A DNA stretch of 64,000 nt. Origin: an uncultured Subdoligranulum sp. Its GTDB lineage: Bacteria > Bacillota > Clostridia > Oscillospirales > Ruminococcaceae. The stretch is from positions 43,841-107,840 of the forward strand of contig CALZZE010000006.1 of NCBI GenBank assembly GCA_945830575.1, in the 5' to 3' direction. The notes beneath the pieces are model-generated. The model did not search any database. It saw only the letters and a program-made list of their open reading frames with translations, and was not told the origin of the DNA. Positions within the stretch are counted from its first letter, which is position 1, and every line of letters begins with the position of its first letter. This document shows positions 1-8,552 of the stretch, one piece after another. A program made the translations under genes and the position numbers.

Positions 1-240
1 CCGGACAAGATAGCCGAGATTTCCCCCGCCGGATACATCCACGCCGTCAAACACGGCCACACCAGTCAATTCCACGCTGTCCGCCATGGTGTAGGCAATG
101 GCGGTCTCGGTTTTGTAGCTGCGGTGAAAAATGGTGTACAGCTGGACAGCCAGATAAAAAAGCACCACAGCCAGAAGGGCCGTGACCGCCATCGTGGCGG
201 CACGCCGTACCGGCGGTTTGCTTTGCTGGGAACGCGGCAT
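1..240 (-). CDS. HlyD-like membrane protein, N-terminal part (cut by window edge)
   Basis: Only the first 80 residues are inside the window. The start is ATG with a GGAGG-type site a few bases upstream. The protein has a short basic, Pro/Arg-rich cytoplasmic tail, one membrane segment at about residues 17-37, and then an extracytoplasmic start of the type seen in HlyD-family adaptor-like proteins of Clostridia. It follows miaA by 18 bases and is probably the last or a late gene of the mutS-mutL-miaA operon. The HlyD assignment rests on layout and weak resemblance only. The sequence itself shows a single-pass anchored protein and nothing catalytic. The rest of the gene lies left of base 1. Confidence 0.6.
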   Translation of the reverse strand, partial: MPRSQQSKPPVRRAATMAVTALLAVVLFYLAVQLYTIFHRSYKTETAIAYTMADSVELTGVAVFDGVDVSGGGNLGYLVR

Positions 241-258
241 CGGCGCGCCTCCTCTCCT

Positions 259-1203
259 TTAACTCTGCAAAAATTGTTCCACCAGCGCAGCCGAACGCTG
301 CGGCACATCGCCATCCTCCAGATACAGCCATACAGCGTTGGTCTGGCGGCGGAACCATGTCAGCTGACGCTTGGCATAGCGGCGGGTGGACTGTTTCAGA
401 CGGTTCACGCAGTCATTCAGCGGCATTTGCTCCTCAAAATAAGGGAAGAATTCCTTATATCCAATGGCCTGCGCCGCCGTGGGCCACTGCTCCCGGTGCA
501 GCCAGACCTGCTCCGCCTCCCGCAGCACTCCTGCGGCCACCATGCTGTCAACGCGGGAATCAATGCGGCGATACAGCAGCGCCCGGTCACGGCAGGTCAG
601 GCACAGGCAAAGCGAGCGGTAGGGCAGCTGCGCAGGACGGGACTCCGCCTGTTCCTCGCTCATTTTGCGGCCGGTGGTGTGGTACAGCTCCAGCGCACGG
701 ATGACGCGGGGCAGATTATTGGCATGGACTCTGGCCGCGTAGACCGGGTCGATGGCCTGCAATTCCGCATAGATCGCAGCCGGGCCTTCGGTTTCGGCAC
801 GGTTTTGCAGGGCAGTGCGCAATGCCGGATCGGTTTTTTCCGGCGCGAAGGTGATGCCGTTGAGCAGGCTGGTAAGATACAGTCCCGTTCCACCGGCCAC
901 AATGGGAAGCTTGCCACGCGCCGAAAGCTGCTCCACCAACGGCACAGCGGCATCCATAAAGTCCGCTACACTGTATGGCGTTTCCGGCGGCAGGATATCC
1001 AGAAGGTGGTGCGGAACCCCCTGCCGTTCCTCCTCACTGGCCTTTGCGGTGCCGATGGTCAGCCCTTTGTAGATCTGCATGGAATCCGCACTGATGATCT
1101 CCCCGTCAAACTGCCTGGCCAGCGATACCGAAAGCGCGGTTTTGCCGGTGGCGGTGGGACCGCCGATGGCGATGACACGCGTTTTTTCACACAAGTCTGC
1201 CAA
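259..1203 (-). CDS. miaA: tRNA dimethylallyltransferase MiaA
   Basis: MiaA transfers a dimethylallyl group to N6 of A37 in tRNAs that read UNN codons. The product is the substrate of MiaB, which is encoded upstream in the same cluster. The 314-residue protein has the P-loop GPTATGKT at about residues 15-22, the DSMQIY motif near 41-46 that contacts the tRNA or substrate, and the usual family length. The start is TTG, 13 bases after AAGGAG; no ATG lies nearby. The gene overlaps the 3' end of mutL by 17 bases, which suggests translational coupling. The family assignment is secure; the exact start is less so. Confidence 0.96.
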   Translation of the reverse strand: MADLCEKTRVIAIGGPTATGKTALSVSLARQFDGEIISADSMQIYKGLTIGTAKASEEERQGVPHHLLDILPPETPYSVADFMDAAVPLVEQLSARGKLPIVAGGTGLYLTSLLNGITFAPEKTDPALRTALQNRAETEGPAAIYAELQAIDPVYAARVHANNLPRVIRALELYHTTGRKMSEEQAESRPAQLPYRSLCLCLTCRDRALLYRRIDSRVDSMVAAGVLREAEQVWLHREQWPTAAQAIGYKEFFPYFEEQMPLNDCVNRLKQSTRRYAKRQLTWFRRQTNAVWLYLEDGDVPQRSAALVEQFLQS

Positions 1204-3121
1204 ACTGCTTTTCCAGCTCCTTCCGGGTGATCTTCAACACACAGGGTCGTCCGTGCGGGCAGAAGGGCGGCACCGTGCCGTCCGTGATTTTTTGCGCCAG
1301 CGCCACCATCTCCTCGGTACTGGTCCGGTCCCCCTCTTTCACAGCGGCGCGGCAGGCAATGGAGTGGAGCACCCACTCGGTCTTTTCCCGCAGCGCGTCC
1401 CTGCTGCCGGCCGCCAGCTTGGCCGCCAGCTCCACCAGCATGTCCTCCACATCGTCCACCGGCACGTCCGCAGGCACGGCGCGCACCAGCACGGTGCTGC
1501 CGCCGAAATCCTCCGTCTCGATGCCGGCATCCTGCAAAAGTTCCGCATTTTGCAGGATCGCCTGCTTTTCCTCGGCGCTGAGATTGACCTGTACCGGAAT
1601 CAGCAGCAGCTGGGAGGGCACCTGCCCGTAATCCTCAGACAGCTTTTCAAACAGGATGCGCTCATGGGCAGCGTGCTTGTCAATGAGGCACAGTTCCCCT
1701 GCCCGCTCAGTGACGATGTAGGTCTTGAACACTTCCCCCACCAGACGAAGCGGCTCGGTTTCCGGCGGCGGGGCGAAGGTGGTCTGTTCGGGCTGCGGCA
1801 GGGCGCTCAGCGCCATCTGTGCCGGTTCCTCCGGCAGGTCCGGCAGGATGTCCAGCACGGACTCCTGTGCGGAAAGTGGCGCAGAGCGTTGGACAGGCGG
1901 TTCCGGCTCCTCCAGTTCCACAAACGGGTCGCTGCACAGCTCCATCGTATGGGACGGAGCAGGCTTGGACAGCGGACGGGCCGGAACAGCCGCCGTCAGA
2001 TTCTGCATAGCCCGGTATTCCGCTGCGGAAACCGTGGCAAAATGCTGCCGGGGTGCGGTTGGCTTAGGCGCAGCCGGGGCAGCCGATTTTGCAGGGGCCG
2101 TTTTTTCCAGAGAAAACCGGCATTCCCCGCTGCCGGGGGTGGCCAGCGCGTCCCGCACTGAGCGGTAGACCGCATCGAACACATCACTTTCCCGGGCAAA
2201 GCGTATCTCGGTTTTGGCCGGGTGCACGTTCACATCCACCATGTCGGCGGGTAAGGTGAGCATCAAAATCGCACCGGGAAATTTTCCCTGCATCATGGTG
2301 CCCTTGTAGGCATTCTCCAGCGCGGCCATCATGGTACGGTTTTTCACATAGCGGCCATTGACATAAAAATGCTGGGCGGCGCGGGAGGCCCGGCAAGCTC
2401 GGGGCGGCGTGATGAGACCGGTGACCTTATACAGTTCGATGCCGCCCTCCACCGTCAGCAGGTCTTTGGCGAATTCCCTGCCCAGCACCGCGTAGGCTGC
2501 ACTGCGCAGGTCACCGTCACCGGGCGTAACAAACTGCTGCTTGCCGTCTTTTATAAAACGGAAGGAGATTTCCGGATGGGACAGCGCTTCATGCAGAACG
2601 GTGTCCGCTACGAAGCTGGCCTCACTGGCATCCTTTTTCAAAAATTTCATCCGGGCGGGGGTGTTGTAAAACAGGTCGTTCACCGTGATGGTGGTTCCCA
2701 CAGGCCGCGCCCCGGGCTCCATCCCCTGAGGCACGCCGCCCTCAATACGATACCGGCAGGCGTATTCGTCCGCCTCGGTTTTGGTCAGCACCTCCACCTT
2801 GGCAACGCTGGCGATGGACGCCAGCGCCTCGCCTCGGAATCCCAGCGTGTGGATGTGGGTCAGGTCATCGGCAGTGGCGATTTTGCTGGTGGCGTGTCGG
2901 ATAAACGCTTTATCGATGTATTCTGCCTCGATGCCGCTACCATTGTCCACGATTTCCAGCTGAGCGATGCCGCCCCGGGTGATGGACAGCGTGATCTGGG
3001 TGGCGCCCGCATCAATGGAATTTTCCAGCAGTTCCTTGGCCGCCGAGGCGGGGCGTTCCACCACCTCACCCGCGGCGATCAGCTCCGCGGTGTGCTTGTC
3101 CAGCACACGGATCTCTGCCAT
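1187..3121 (-). CDS. mutL: DNA mismatch repair protein MutL (endonuclease type)
   Basis: MutL couples mismatch recognition by MutS to strand incision. The 644-residue protein has the N-terminal GHKL ATPase motifs: ENSIDAG, VDNGSG and GFRGEAL. A variable, Ala/Pro-rich linker follows at about residues 330-440, then a C-terminal dimerisation domain. The C-terminal domain carries the nicking-endonuclease signature in the form DKHAAHE-x4-E (Lys in place of the usual Gln) and CPHGRP. This predicts a MutH-independent, methylation-independent repair system, as in other Firmicutes. I chose the ATG preceded by AGGTGG over an in-frame TTG 21 bases upstream. The gene lies 38 bases after mutS and overlaps miaA. 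Confidence 0.97.
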   Translation of the reverse strand: MAEIRVLDKHTAELIAAGEVVERPASAAKELLENSIDAGATQITLSITRGGIAQLEIVDNGSGIEAEYIDKAFIRHATSKIATADDLTHIHTLGFRGEALASIASVAKVEVLTKTEADEYACRYRIEGGVPQGMEPGARPVGTTITVNDLFYNTPARMKFLKKDASEASFVADTVLHEALSHPEISFRFIKDGKQQFVTPGDGDLRSAAYAVLGREFAKDLLTVEGGIELYKVTGLITPPRACRASRAAQHFYVNGRYVKNRTMMAALENAYKGTMMQGKFPGAILMLTLPADMVDVNVHPAKTEIRFARESDVFDAVYRSVRDALATPGSGECRFSLEKTAPAKSAAPAAPKPTAPRQHFATVSAAEYRAMQNLTAAVPARPLSKPAPSHTMELCSDPFVELEEPEPPVQRSAPLSAQESVLDILPDLPEEPAQMALSALPQPEQTTFAPPPETEPLRLVGEVFKTYIVTERAGELCLIDKHAAHERILFEKLSEDYGQVPSQLLLIPVQVNLSAEEKQAILQNAELLQDAGIETEDFGGSTVLVRAVPADVPVDDVEDMLVELAAKLAAGSRDALREKTEWVLHSIACRAAVKEGDRTSTEEMVALAQKITDGTVPPFCPHGRPCVLKITRKELEKQFGRLV

Positions 3122-3159
3122 ACCTTCCACCTGCCTTTCCAAACAACGTCACGCCGCAC

Positions 3160-5775
3160 TTACTTGGGCATGACGGATTTCAGTTCATACAAAAAGTTGA
3201 GAGCCTCCAACGGCGTCAGTGTCTCAATGTCCACCGTGTTCAGCCTGTCCACCACCTCGCTGGGGATGGTGGGATTGTTGTAGGCCTCCACCGTCTCAAA
3301 ATCCAGCTGGACGGCCCGGCTGCGTCCGGGGGCGCTGGCCTCCAGCTGGCGCAGTACGGTGTGCGCCCGTCTGGTCACGCTGCCGGGCAGTCCCGCCAGC
3401 TTGGCCACCTCGATGCCGTAGCTGTCGTCCGCGGGGCCTGCCACGATGCGGCGCAGAAAGGTGATGTCCTCTCCCCGCTTTTTCACGGCGATATTATAAT
3501 TCTTCACTCCCTCCACATCCCGGTCCATGGAGGTCAGTTCGTGGTAGTGGGTGGCAAACAGCGTCTTGCATCCGATATTCTGGCAGATATGCTCCACCAC
3601 GGCGCGGGCAATGCTCATGCCGTCAAAGGTGGAGGTGCCCCGCCCGATCTCGTCCAGGATCACCAGACTGCGCCGGGTGGCCTTTTGCAGAATTTCCGCC
3701 ACTTCGGTCATCTCCACCATAAAGGTGGACTGGCCGGCCGCCAGATCATCCGAGGCACCCACACGGGTGAAAATAGCGTCCACCACGCCGATGTGGGCCG
3801 AGGCGGCCGGCACAAAGCTGCCGATCTGCGCCATCAGCGTGATGAGGGCATTCTGGCGCATAAAGGTGGATTTGCCCGCCATGTTGGGGCCGGTGATGAG
3901 CAGCATTTTGTTTTCATGCTCATCCAGCAGAGTATCATTGGGGACGAACAGCGCTCCCTTGATCATCTGCTCAATGACCGGGTGCCGTCCCTCCCGGATC
4001 TCGATGACCTCGCCGTCATCCACCGTGGGATGCACATAGTTGTTTTGCAGCGCCGCCTCCGCGAAGGACGCCAGAACATCCAGCTGCGCCACCGCCGCTG
4101 CGGTCTTTTGGATGCGCAGCAGCTGGGCGGAGATGGCCTCCAGCAAATCGGCAAACAACTGATGCTCCAGCACCAGCAGACGCTCGTTGGCGCCCAGAAT
4201 TTTGTTTTCCAGTTCTTTCAGTTCGGGGGTGATGTACCGCTCGCCGGTGGTCAGCGTCTGCTTGCGGGTAAAGCTGTCCGGCACCGCATCCACATAGGAA
4301 CGGCTCACTTCGATATAGTAGCCGAACACCTTGTTAAAACCGATTTTCAGCTTGGGGATGCCGGTCTCCTCTTTCAGCTTGGCCTCCAGCTGGGACAAAA
4401 TCCCCTTGCCGCCGTGCATGATGTCCCGCAGCTCGTCCACCTCGGCGTTGAAACCGGGGCGGATGGCGCCGCCGTCCTTCATATTGGTGGGCGGCTCGTC
4501 CACAATGGCTGTGGCGATGAGCTGCCGGATGTCCTCCAGCGTGTCCACCTGCGCCGCCAGCTCGGTGAGCAGCGCGGCCCCGCCCGCGGCAGCCTGTGCT
4601 TTGATCTCTGGCAGCTGGGCACAGGTATCCCCCAGCGCCTTGACTTCCCGCGGTGTGGCAGAGCCGTACAAAATGCGGGTGGTCAGGCGTTCAATATCAA
4701 ACACATGACCCAGCGCGTCCTTTAAGTCGGCGCGGGTGATGCTGGCGGCATACAGCGCCTGCACCGCGTCCAGCCGTTTGTTGATGGCGGCGGAATCCAC
4801 CAGCGGCTGCTCCACCCAGGAGCGCAGCAGCCGCTTGCCCATGGCAGTCTCGGTCTTGTCCAGCACCCACAGCAGGGTGCCTTTTTTCTCCCGGCCGCGC
4901 ATGGTCTCGGTCAGTTCCAGATTGGCCCGGGTCACCGGGGACAGACGCATATACTGGGCATCGGCGTAATTTTGAATGGCCTTGATGCGCTCCACACCAT
5001 GCTTCTGGGTCTCATGCAGGTAGTTCAGCATGGCCCCTGCCGCATAGGGCACCAGCGCGTCGGACTCATAGCCCCCCGCAGCACGCCAGTCCGCGCCGAA
5101 CTGGGTCTGCATGGCACTTTGCATCACGGCATCCTTGTAGCAGGCATCCTCCCGCAGTTCCACCAGTGCGCTGGTGTGCTGCTTGATGTAGGCGGTCACA
5201 TCCTTGAAATCCAGCATGGCGGGACAAATAAGAATCTCGCTGGGCATGTAACGGCACAGCTCGGTGATGATGGCCGTACCCAGTTTTTCCGCCGTCAGCT
5301 CGGTGGCGTAGGCCTCGCCGGTGGAAATGTCCGCAAAGCAGATGCCCGCCCGCCAGCGGCCCCGCACCCGTTTGGTGTAAATGCTGCACAGGTAGTTGTT
5401 TTTATCGTCCGCCAGCATGCTGCTCTCGATGACAGTGCCCGGCGTCACCACGCGGATGACATCCCGGCGCACCAATCCCTTGGCCAGCGCCGGATCCTCC
5501 ACCTGATCGCAGATGGCCACCTTGTAACCCTTGGCAATGAGCCGGGCCACATAGGTTTCGTAGGAGTGATAGGGTACGCCGCACATGGGCGCCCGCTCCT
5601 CCTTGCCGCAGTTTTTGCCGGTGAGGGTCAGTTCCAGTTCCCGGGACGCAGTGAGTGCGTCATCATAAAACATCTCATAAAAATCGCCCACGCGATAAAA
5701 CAGGATCTCGTTGGGATGCTGGTTTTTGATGTCGAAATACTGCTGCATCATCGGGGAAACCGCTTGTTCAGCCAT
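3160..5775 (-). CDS. mutS: DNA mismatch repair protein MutS
   Basis: MutS binds base mismatches and small loops and recruits MutL. The 871-residue protein is typical of the bacterial MutS1 family. The mismatch-wedge motif FYEMF is near residue 32, followed by the connector, lever and clamp domains. The ATPase domain follows, with Walker A GPNMAGKST near residue 612 and the Walker B/signature DEIGRGTSTFDG near 685-697. The gene lies between a small ylbF-like gene and mutL in one minus-strand operon that begins at the miaB promoter. I see nothing unusual in it. Confidence 0.98.
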   Translation of the reverse strand: MAEQAVSPMMQQYFDIKNQHPNEILFYRVGDFYEMFYDDALTASRELELTLTGKNCGKEERAPMCGVPYHSYETYVARLIAKGYKVAICDQVEDPALAKGLVRRDVIRVVTPGTVIESSMLADDKNNYLCSIYTKRVRGRWRAGICFADISTGEAYATELTAEKLGTAIITELCRYMPSEILICPAMLDFKDVTAYIKQHTSALVELREDACYKDAVMQSAMQTQFGADWRAAGGYESDALVPYAAGAMLNYLHETQKHGVERIKAIQNYADAQYMRLSPVTRANLELTETMRGREKKGTLLWVLDKTETAMGKRLLRSWVEQPLVDSAAINKRLDAVQALYAASITRADLKDALGHVFDIERLTTRILYGSATPREVKALGDTCAQLPEIKAQAAAGGAALLTELAAQVDTLEDIRQLIATAIVDEPPTNMKDGGAIRPGFNAEVDELRDIMHGGKGILSQLEAKLKEETGIPKLKIGFNKVFGYYIEVSRSYVDAVPDSFTRKQTLTTGERYITPELKELENKILGANERLLVLEHQLFADLLEAISAQLLRIQKTAAAVAQLDVLASFAEAALQNNYVHPTVDDGEVIEIREGRHPVIEQMIKGALFVPNDTLLDEHENKMLLITGPNMAGKSTFMRQNALITLMAQIGSFVPAASAHIGVVDAIFTRVGASDDLAAGQSTFMVEMTEVAEILQKATRRSLVILDEIGRGTSTFDGMSIARAVVEHICQNIGCKTLFATHYHELTSMDRDVEGVKNYNIAVKKRGEDITFLRRIVAGPADDSYGIEVAKLAGLPGSVTRRAHTVLRQLEASAPGRSRAVQLDFETVEAYNNPTIPSEVVDRLNTVDIETLTPLEALNFLYELKSVMPK

Positions 5776-5802
5776 GTTTCACACTCCTGTGCCGTTCTCG
5801 TT

Positions 5803-6210
5803 TCAGTGGCAGCCGCCGCAGGTGGAGCAGCTGCCGGTGCAGCCGCCCTCCGGCTGCTTGACCGTCATGGGGTCGCCGCCGTTCATGGCAGTGTTGATGA
5901 TGGCATCGATATAGCTCACCATCGCCTCACATTCCGCCTTGGCGGTGTTGTAGCGCACCATGCCCTCGCTGGCCATGATCTGGCCGTACAGGTCGTTGAC
6001 CCGCTTGTTCAGTTCCTCAATGCGGGCTGCATCGCTCTCCATCTTGGAGGCCTCGTTGTTCAGGTCCAGACGGGCCAGATTGAACTCCCCGATGAGGTTT
6101 TGCAGTTCCTCGTCCATGTCGTTTTCCCGGCGGGCAGCATCCAGCTCCAGATAGCGGGGGTCAGTCTGCATGGCCGCGGCGGCCTTCTTAAACAAATCAA
6201 TGCAATCCAT
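5803..6210 (-). CDS. YlbF/YmcA-family protein with cysteine-rich tail
   Basis: This 135-residue, mostly helical protein matches the YlbF/YmcA (Com_YlbF) family by sequence pattern. In Bacillus the family forms a complex that stimulates RNase Y-dependent RNA processing and affects competence, biofilm and sporulation. The tail CTGSCSTCGGCH could bind an Fe-S cluster or zinc; YlbF and YmcA are known to hold Fe-S clusters in Bacillus. The start at 6210 is set by AAGGAG seven bases upstream. The in-frame ATG six bases earlier sits too close to that site. The gene begins two bases after the miaB stop codon, so the two are co-transcribed. Confidence 0.82.
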   Translation of the reverse strand: MDCIDLFKKAAAAMQTDPRYLELDAARRENDMDEELQNLIGEFNLARLDLNNEASKMESDAARIEELNKRVNDLYGQIMASEGMVRYNTAKAECEAMVSYIDAIINTAMNGGDPMTVKQPEGGCTGSCSTCGGCH

Positions 6211-6212
6211 TG

Positions 6213-7607
6213 TCATTCTCCTTCTACATTACAAAGTGTACCCACCAGCAGCGCGGCGCGGGAGCCAGTCAGGCGCACCGTGGCCCAGCTGCCGATGAGA
6301 GTCTCGTCGGCGGGAAATTCCACCACAAGGTTGTTGTCCAACCGCCCGTTGACGGTGCCCGGTGTGCGGCCGGCGGCCTCCACCAGAACCCGCACCGTCT
6401 GCCCCGCCATGGCGGCCACAGCGGCAAAGGCGATCTCATCCTGCGTTTTCAAAAGCCGTTCCATGCGGGCGGCCTTTTCGGCGTGGGTGGTGGGGTCGGG
6501 CAGCTCGGCGGCTTTGGTGCCGCTGCGCTTGGAGTAAATAAAGGTGAACAGCTGCATATAGCCCACCTTGCGCACCAGCTCCAGCGTTTTTTCAAAATCC
6601 TCCTCGGTCTCGCCGGGGAATCCCACAATGATGTCGCTGGAGAAGGTCACACCGGGAATCTGCTGCCGGGCATAGTCCACCAATTCCAGATACTGCGCCA
6701 CCGTATAATGGCGGTTCATCTCTTTCAGCAGCCGGTCGGAGCCGGACTGTACCGGCAAATGAATGTGCTTGCACAGATGAGGCTGCGCGGCGATGGTGTC
6801 CAGCAGCTTGCGGCTGGCGTCCTTGGGGTGGGAGGTCATAAAGCGGATCTGGTAATCCCCCTCCACCTCGCAGAGCAGGTTCACAAGATCCGCAAAATCA
6901 ATGGCGCGGGAAAGCCCTTTGCCGTAGCTGTTCACGTTCTGGCCCAGCAGGGTGATTTCCTTGTAGCCCTTGGTCACAAGCTCCCGGAACTCCGCCAGAA
7001 TCGCCTCCGGCTCCCGGCTGCGCTCCCGCCCGCGCACATAGGGCACGATGCAGTAGGTGCAGAAGTTGTCACAGCCGTACATGATGGGCAGCCACGCTCG
7101 GAACCCGGAATCCCGCCGGATGGGCAGTTCCTCCACCACCGCGTTGCGGGAGGCGGGCGTTTCCAGATACCGCTTTCCCCTGCTGATGCGCTGGGCCAGC
7201 ATGGCAGGCAGACGGTCAATGCCGTCCACGCCGAACACCAGATCCACATAAGGGTAGCTCTGGCGCAGCTTTTCCACAATATGGGGCTGCTGGGCCATGC
7301 ATCCGCAGACACCGATGATGAGCCGCGGATTGCTCTGCTTGAGCTTTTTCAGCGCACCGATGTTGCCGAACACCCGCTGCTCGGCGTGTTCCCGCACCGC
7401 GCAGGTATTGAACAGGATGAGGTCCGCCTGCTCCACGTTGTCACAGATGCCAAAGCCAACATCCATCAGAACGCCGCGCAGCTTTTCGCCGTCATTCACG
7501 TTCTGCTGGCAGCCGTAGCTGTGCACGTAAGCCAGCGGCGGTGTTTCATAATACGCAGCCAGAATCTGCGCGGCCTGCGCATTATGGGAATAGGTCAACG
7601 TTTCCAA
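6213..7607 (-). CDS. miaB: tRNA-2-methylthio-N6-dimethylallyladenosine synthase MiaB
   Basis: MiaB is a radical-SAM methylthiotransferase that converts i6A37 to ms2i6A37 in tRNA. The N-terminal UPF0004 domain has its three cluster cysteines in YGCQQN, NTCAVRE and GVCGC. The radical-SAM motif is CDNFCTYC, followed by a C-terminal TRAM domain. The length of 464 residues is normal. The longest open frame starts 30 codons upstream with a hydrophobic stretch. I reject that extension because a TTG codon at 7607 has AAGGAG seven bases upstream, while the extension overlaps the promoter. It is the first gene of the miaB-ylbF-mutS-mutL-miaA operon and works in the same modification pathway as miaA. 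Confidence 0.96.
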   Translation of the reverse strand: METLTYSHNAQAAQILAAYYETPPLAYVHSYGCQQNVNDGEKLRGVLMDVGFGICDNVEQADLILFNTCAVREHAEQRVFGNIGALKKLKQSNPRLIIGVCGCMAQQPHIVEKLRQSYPYVDLVFGVDGIDRLPAMLAQRISRGKRYLETPASRNAVVEELPIRRDSGFRAWLPIMYGCDNFCTYCIVPYVRGRERSREPEAILAEFRELVTKGYKEITLLGQNVNSYGKGLSRAIDFADLVNLLCEVEGDYQIRFMTSHPKDASRKLLDTIAAQPHLCKHIHLPVQSGSDRLLKEMNRHYTVAQYLELVDYARQQIPGVTFSSDIIVGFPGETEEDFEKTLELVRKVGYMQLFTFIYSKRSGTKAAELPDPTTHAEKAARMERLLKTQDEIAFAAVAAMAGQTVRVLVEAAGRTPGTVNGRLDNNLVVEFPADETLIGSWATVRLTGSRAALLVGTLCNVEGE

Positions 7608-7653
7608 AATCTTACTCCTTGTAAATAGACACAACTTCCAGATATACCATAAT

Positions 7654-7682
7654 ATTATAGCAAATCTGAGCGGAAAGCACAA
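7654..7682 (-). promoter_or_regulatory. sigA promoter of the miaB-mutSL operon
   Basis: Minus-strand TTGTGC, a 17-base spacer, and a perfect TATAAT. The transcription start would lie about 40 bases upstream of the miaB TTG start. Confidence 0.8.
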
Positions 7683-7747
7683 GCCGTAGTTTTGCATTTT
7701 TCTGTCAGGTAAAAAGTTTTATACTCAACGTATAGACCAACTACGGC
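7683..7747. repeat. Nested inverted repeats upstream of the 92-aa gene
   Basis: A perfect 9-bp inverted repeat (GCCGTAGTT at 7683-7691, AACTACGGC at 7739-7747) brackets a second palindrome TATAC-TCAAC-GTATA at 7720-7734. No gene lies here. It may be an operator, or a fold at the edge of the small cassette that follows. Confidence 0.55.
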
Positions 7748-7771
7748 CTATTAAACCCCAAAAACACAAAA

Positions 7772-7810
7772 GCCGCACCCACTCCCGAAACAAAATTGGA
7801 GTTGTGCGGC
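7772..7810 (+). repeat. Hairpin in the leader of the 92-aa gene
   Basis: The arms GCCGCAC...ACTCC and GGAGT..GTGCGGC form a 12-13 bp stem around a short A-rich loop. It ends 14 bases before the ribosome-binding site of the next gene. It could act on translation, on mRNA stability, or as a single-strand DNA fold. Confidence 0.65.
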
Positions 7811-7837
7811 CCAAAAAGAAAGTTGAGGTAAAACAAA

Positions 7838-8116
7838 ATGAAGTATGAAGTTGTTGGAGTCGAGCGCAAAATTGGTGATTTCAAGCCGCAGGACAAGCCC
7901 GGCACCGCGTACCACTATGACAACATCAACCTGCACTGTCTGAAAAAGAATGCCAAGGTTCACGGCTATGAGGTGCAGACCGTCAAAATCAAGTCTGAGG
8001 AGGCCGCCGAACTGATTGCCGATGTCGGCGGCGAGGTCAAGAATCTTGTCGGTCACGTGTTCGACTTCGAGTTTACCCGGTTCGGCAAGGTTTCCGCCTA
8101 TGAAATGGTGAAGTGA
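7838..8116 (+). CDS. Unrecognised 92-aa protein, possible small OB-fold/ssDNA-binding type
   Basis: I do not recognise this protein firmly. It is 92 residues with alternating beta-like stretches, for example YDNINLHC near residues 27-34 and VFDFEFTRFGKVSAYEMVK at the C-terminus, and it is rich in Lys and aromatics. This resembles the small OB-fold, gene-V-like single-strand DNA-binding proteins of rolling-circle elements, but that is inference. It has a GAGG site nine bases before ATG, a leader hairpin and a strong terminator, so it looks like a complete monocistronic unit. It is on the opposite strand from the surrounding housekeeping genes and next to a broken ABC permease, so it may be the last trace of a mobile element. 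Confidence 0.6.
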   Translation: MKYEVVGVERKIGDFKPQDKPGTAYHYDNINLHCLKKNAKVHGYEVQTVKIKSEEAAELIADVGGEVKNLVGHVFDFEFTRFGKVSAYEMVK

Positions 8117-8167
8117 CCATGACCGCCCTTGCAGACCCGACCGCCCGCCTACCACCATCACAGGGGT

Positions 8168-8205
8168 GCGGGGACATAAAGCGCGCTTTATGTCCCCGCT
8201 TTTTT
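8168..8205 (+). terminator. Perfect 32-bp palindrome plus T-run
   Basis: A perfect 16-bp inverted repeat centred on GCGC (8168-8199) is followed by six T residues. It is an intrinsic terminator for the 92-aa gene. A second hairpin, CAACCC-GCAA-GGGTTG, follows at 8211-8226. Confidence 0.85.
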
Positions 8206-8238
8206 CGTGCCAACCCGCAAGGGTTGACACTCCAAAGG

Positions 8239-8520
8239 GGCTACATCTCCACCTTTTTACAGCTGCGCAGCACCTTCTTGCTGCTGGGTGGTGTGCTGTC
8301 GGCCGTGGTGGCGCTGGTGGGTGTGCTGAATTTCTTGAACGCGGTACTGACCTCCATGTTGTCCCGCCGCCGGGAATTTGCCGTCCTGCAGGCGGTTGGC
8401 ATGACGAACCGCCAGCTGAACGTCATGCTGATGACCGAGGGGCTTTTCTATGCCCTGCTGGCCTGCTGCCGTATCGCGCAGCGGCAGAGCATTGTCGACC
8501 GTCTGCGTCAGTCGGAATAA
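8239..8520 (+). pseudogene. Remnant of an FtsX/MacB-type ABC transporter permease
   Basis: The reading frame carries a typical third-segment block of FtsX-like permeases, including SRRREFAVLQAVGMTNRQL, and one membrane segment. It then jumps straight to the C-terminal signature of the family, RQSIVDRLRQSE, with the last one or two membrane segments missing. The large N-terminal part is also gone, and there is no start codon with a ribosome site. This is a gene with an outer truncation and an internal deletion. The upstream frame runs into the palindromic terminator of the 92-aa gene, so the sequence is unlikely to be expressed. It marks a deletion or insertion scar between two conserved operons. 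Confidence 0.82.
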
Positions 8521-8526
8521 ACCAAA

Positions 8527-8552
8527 GACCGGGACTGGTATCAGCCCCGGTC
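8527..8552 (-). terminator. Terminator hairpin overlapping the 3' end of the M5-like gene
   Basis: GACCGGG pairs with CCCCGGTC across a short loop, followed on the minus strand by TTTGG. The stem begins inside the last codons of the Toprim gene. It would end the alaS-to-M5 transcript. Confidence 0.55.

Noticed and set aside
7607..7697. N-terminal hydrophobic extension of MiaB
   Set aside because: It covers the -10 promoter region of its own operon and lacks a Shine-Dalgarno site; TTG at 7607 has a strong one.
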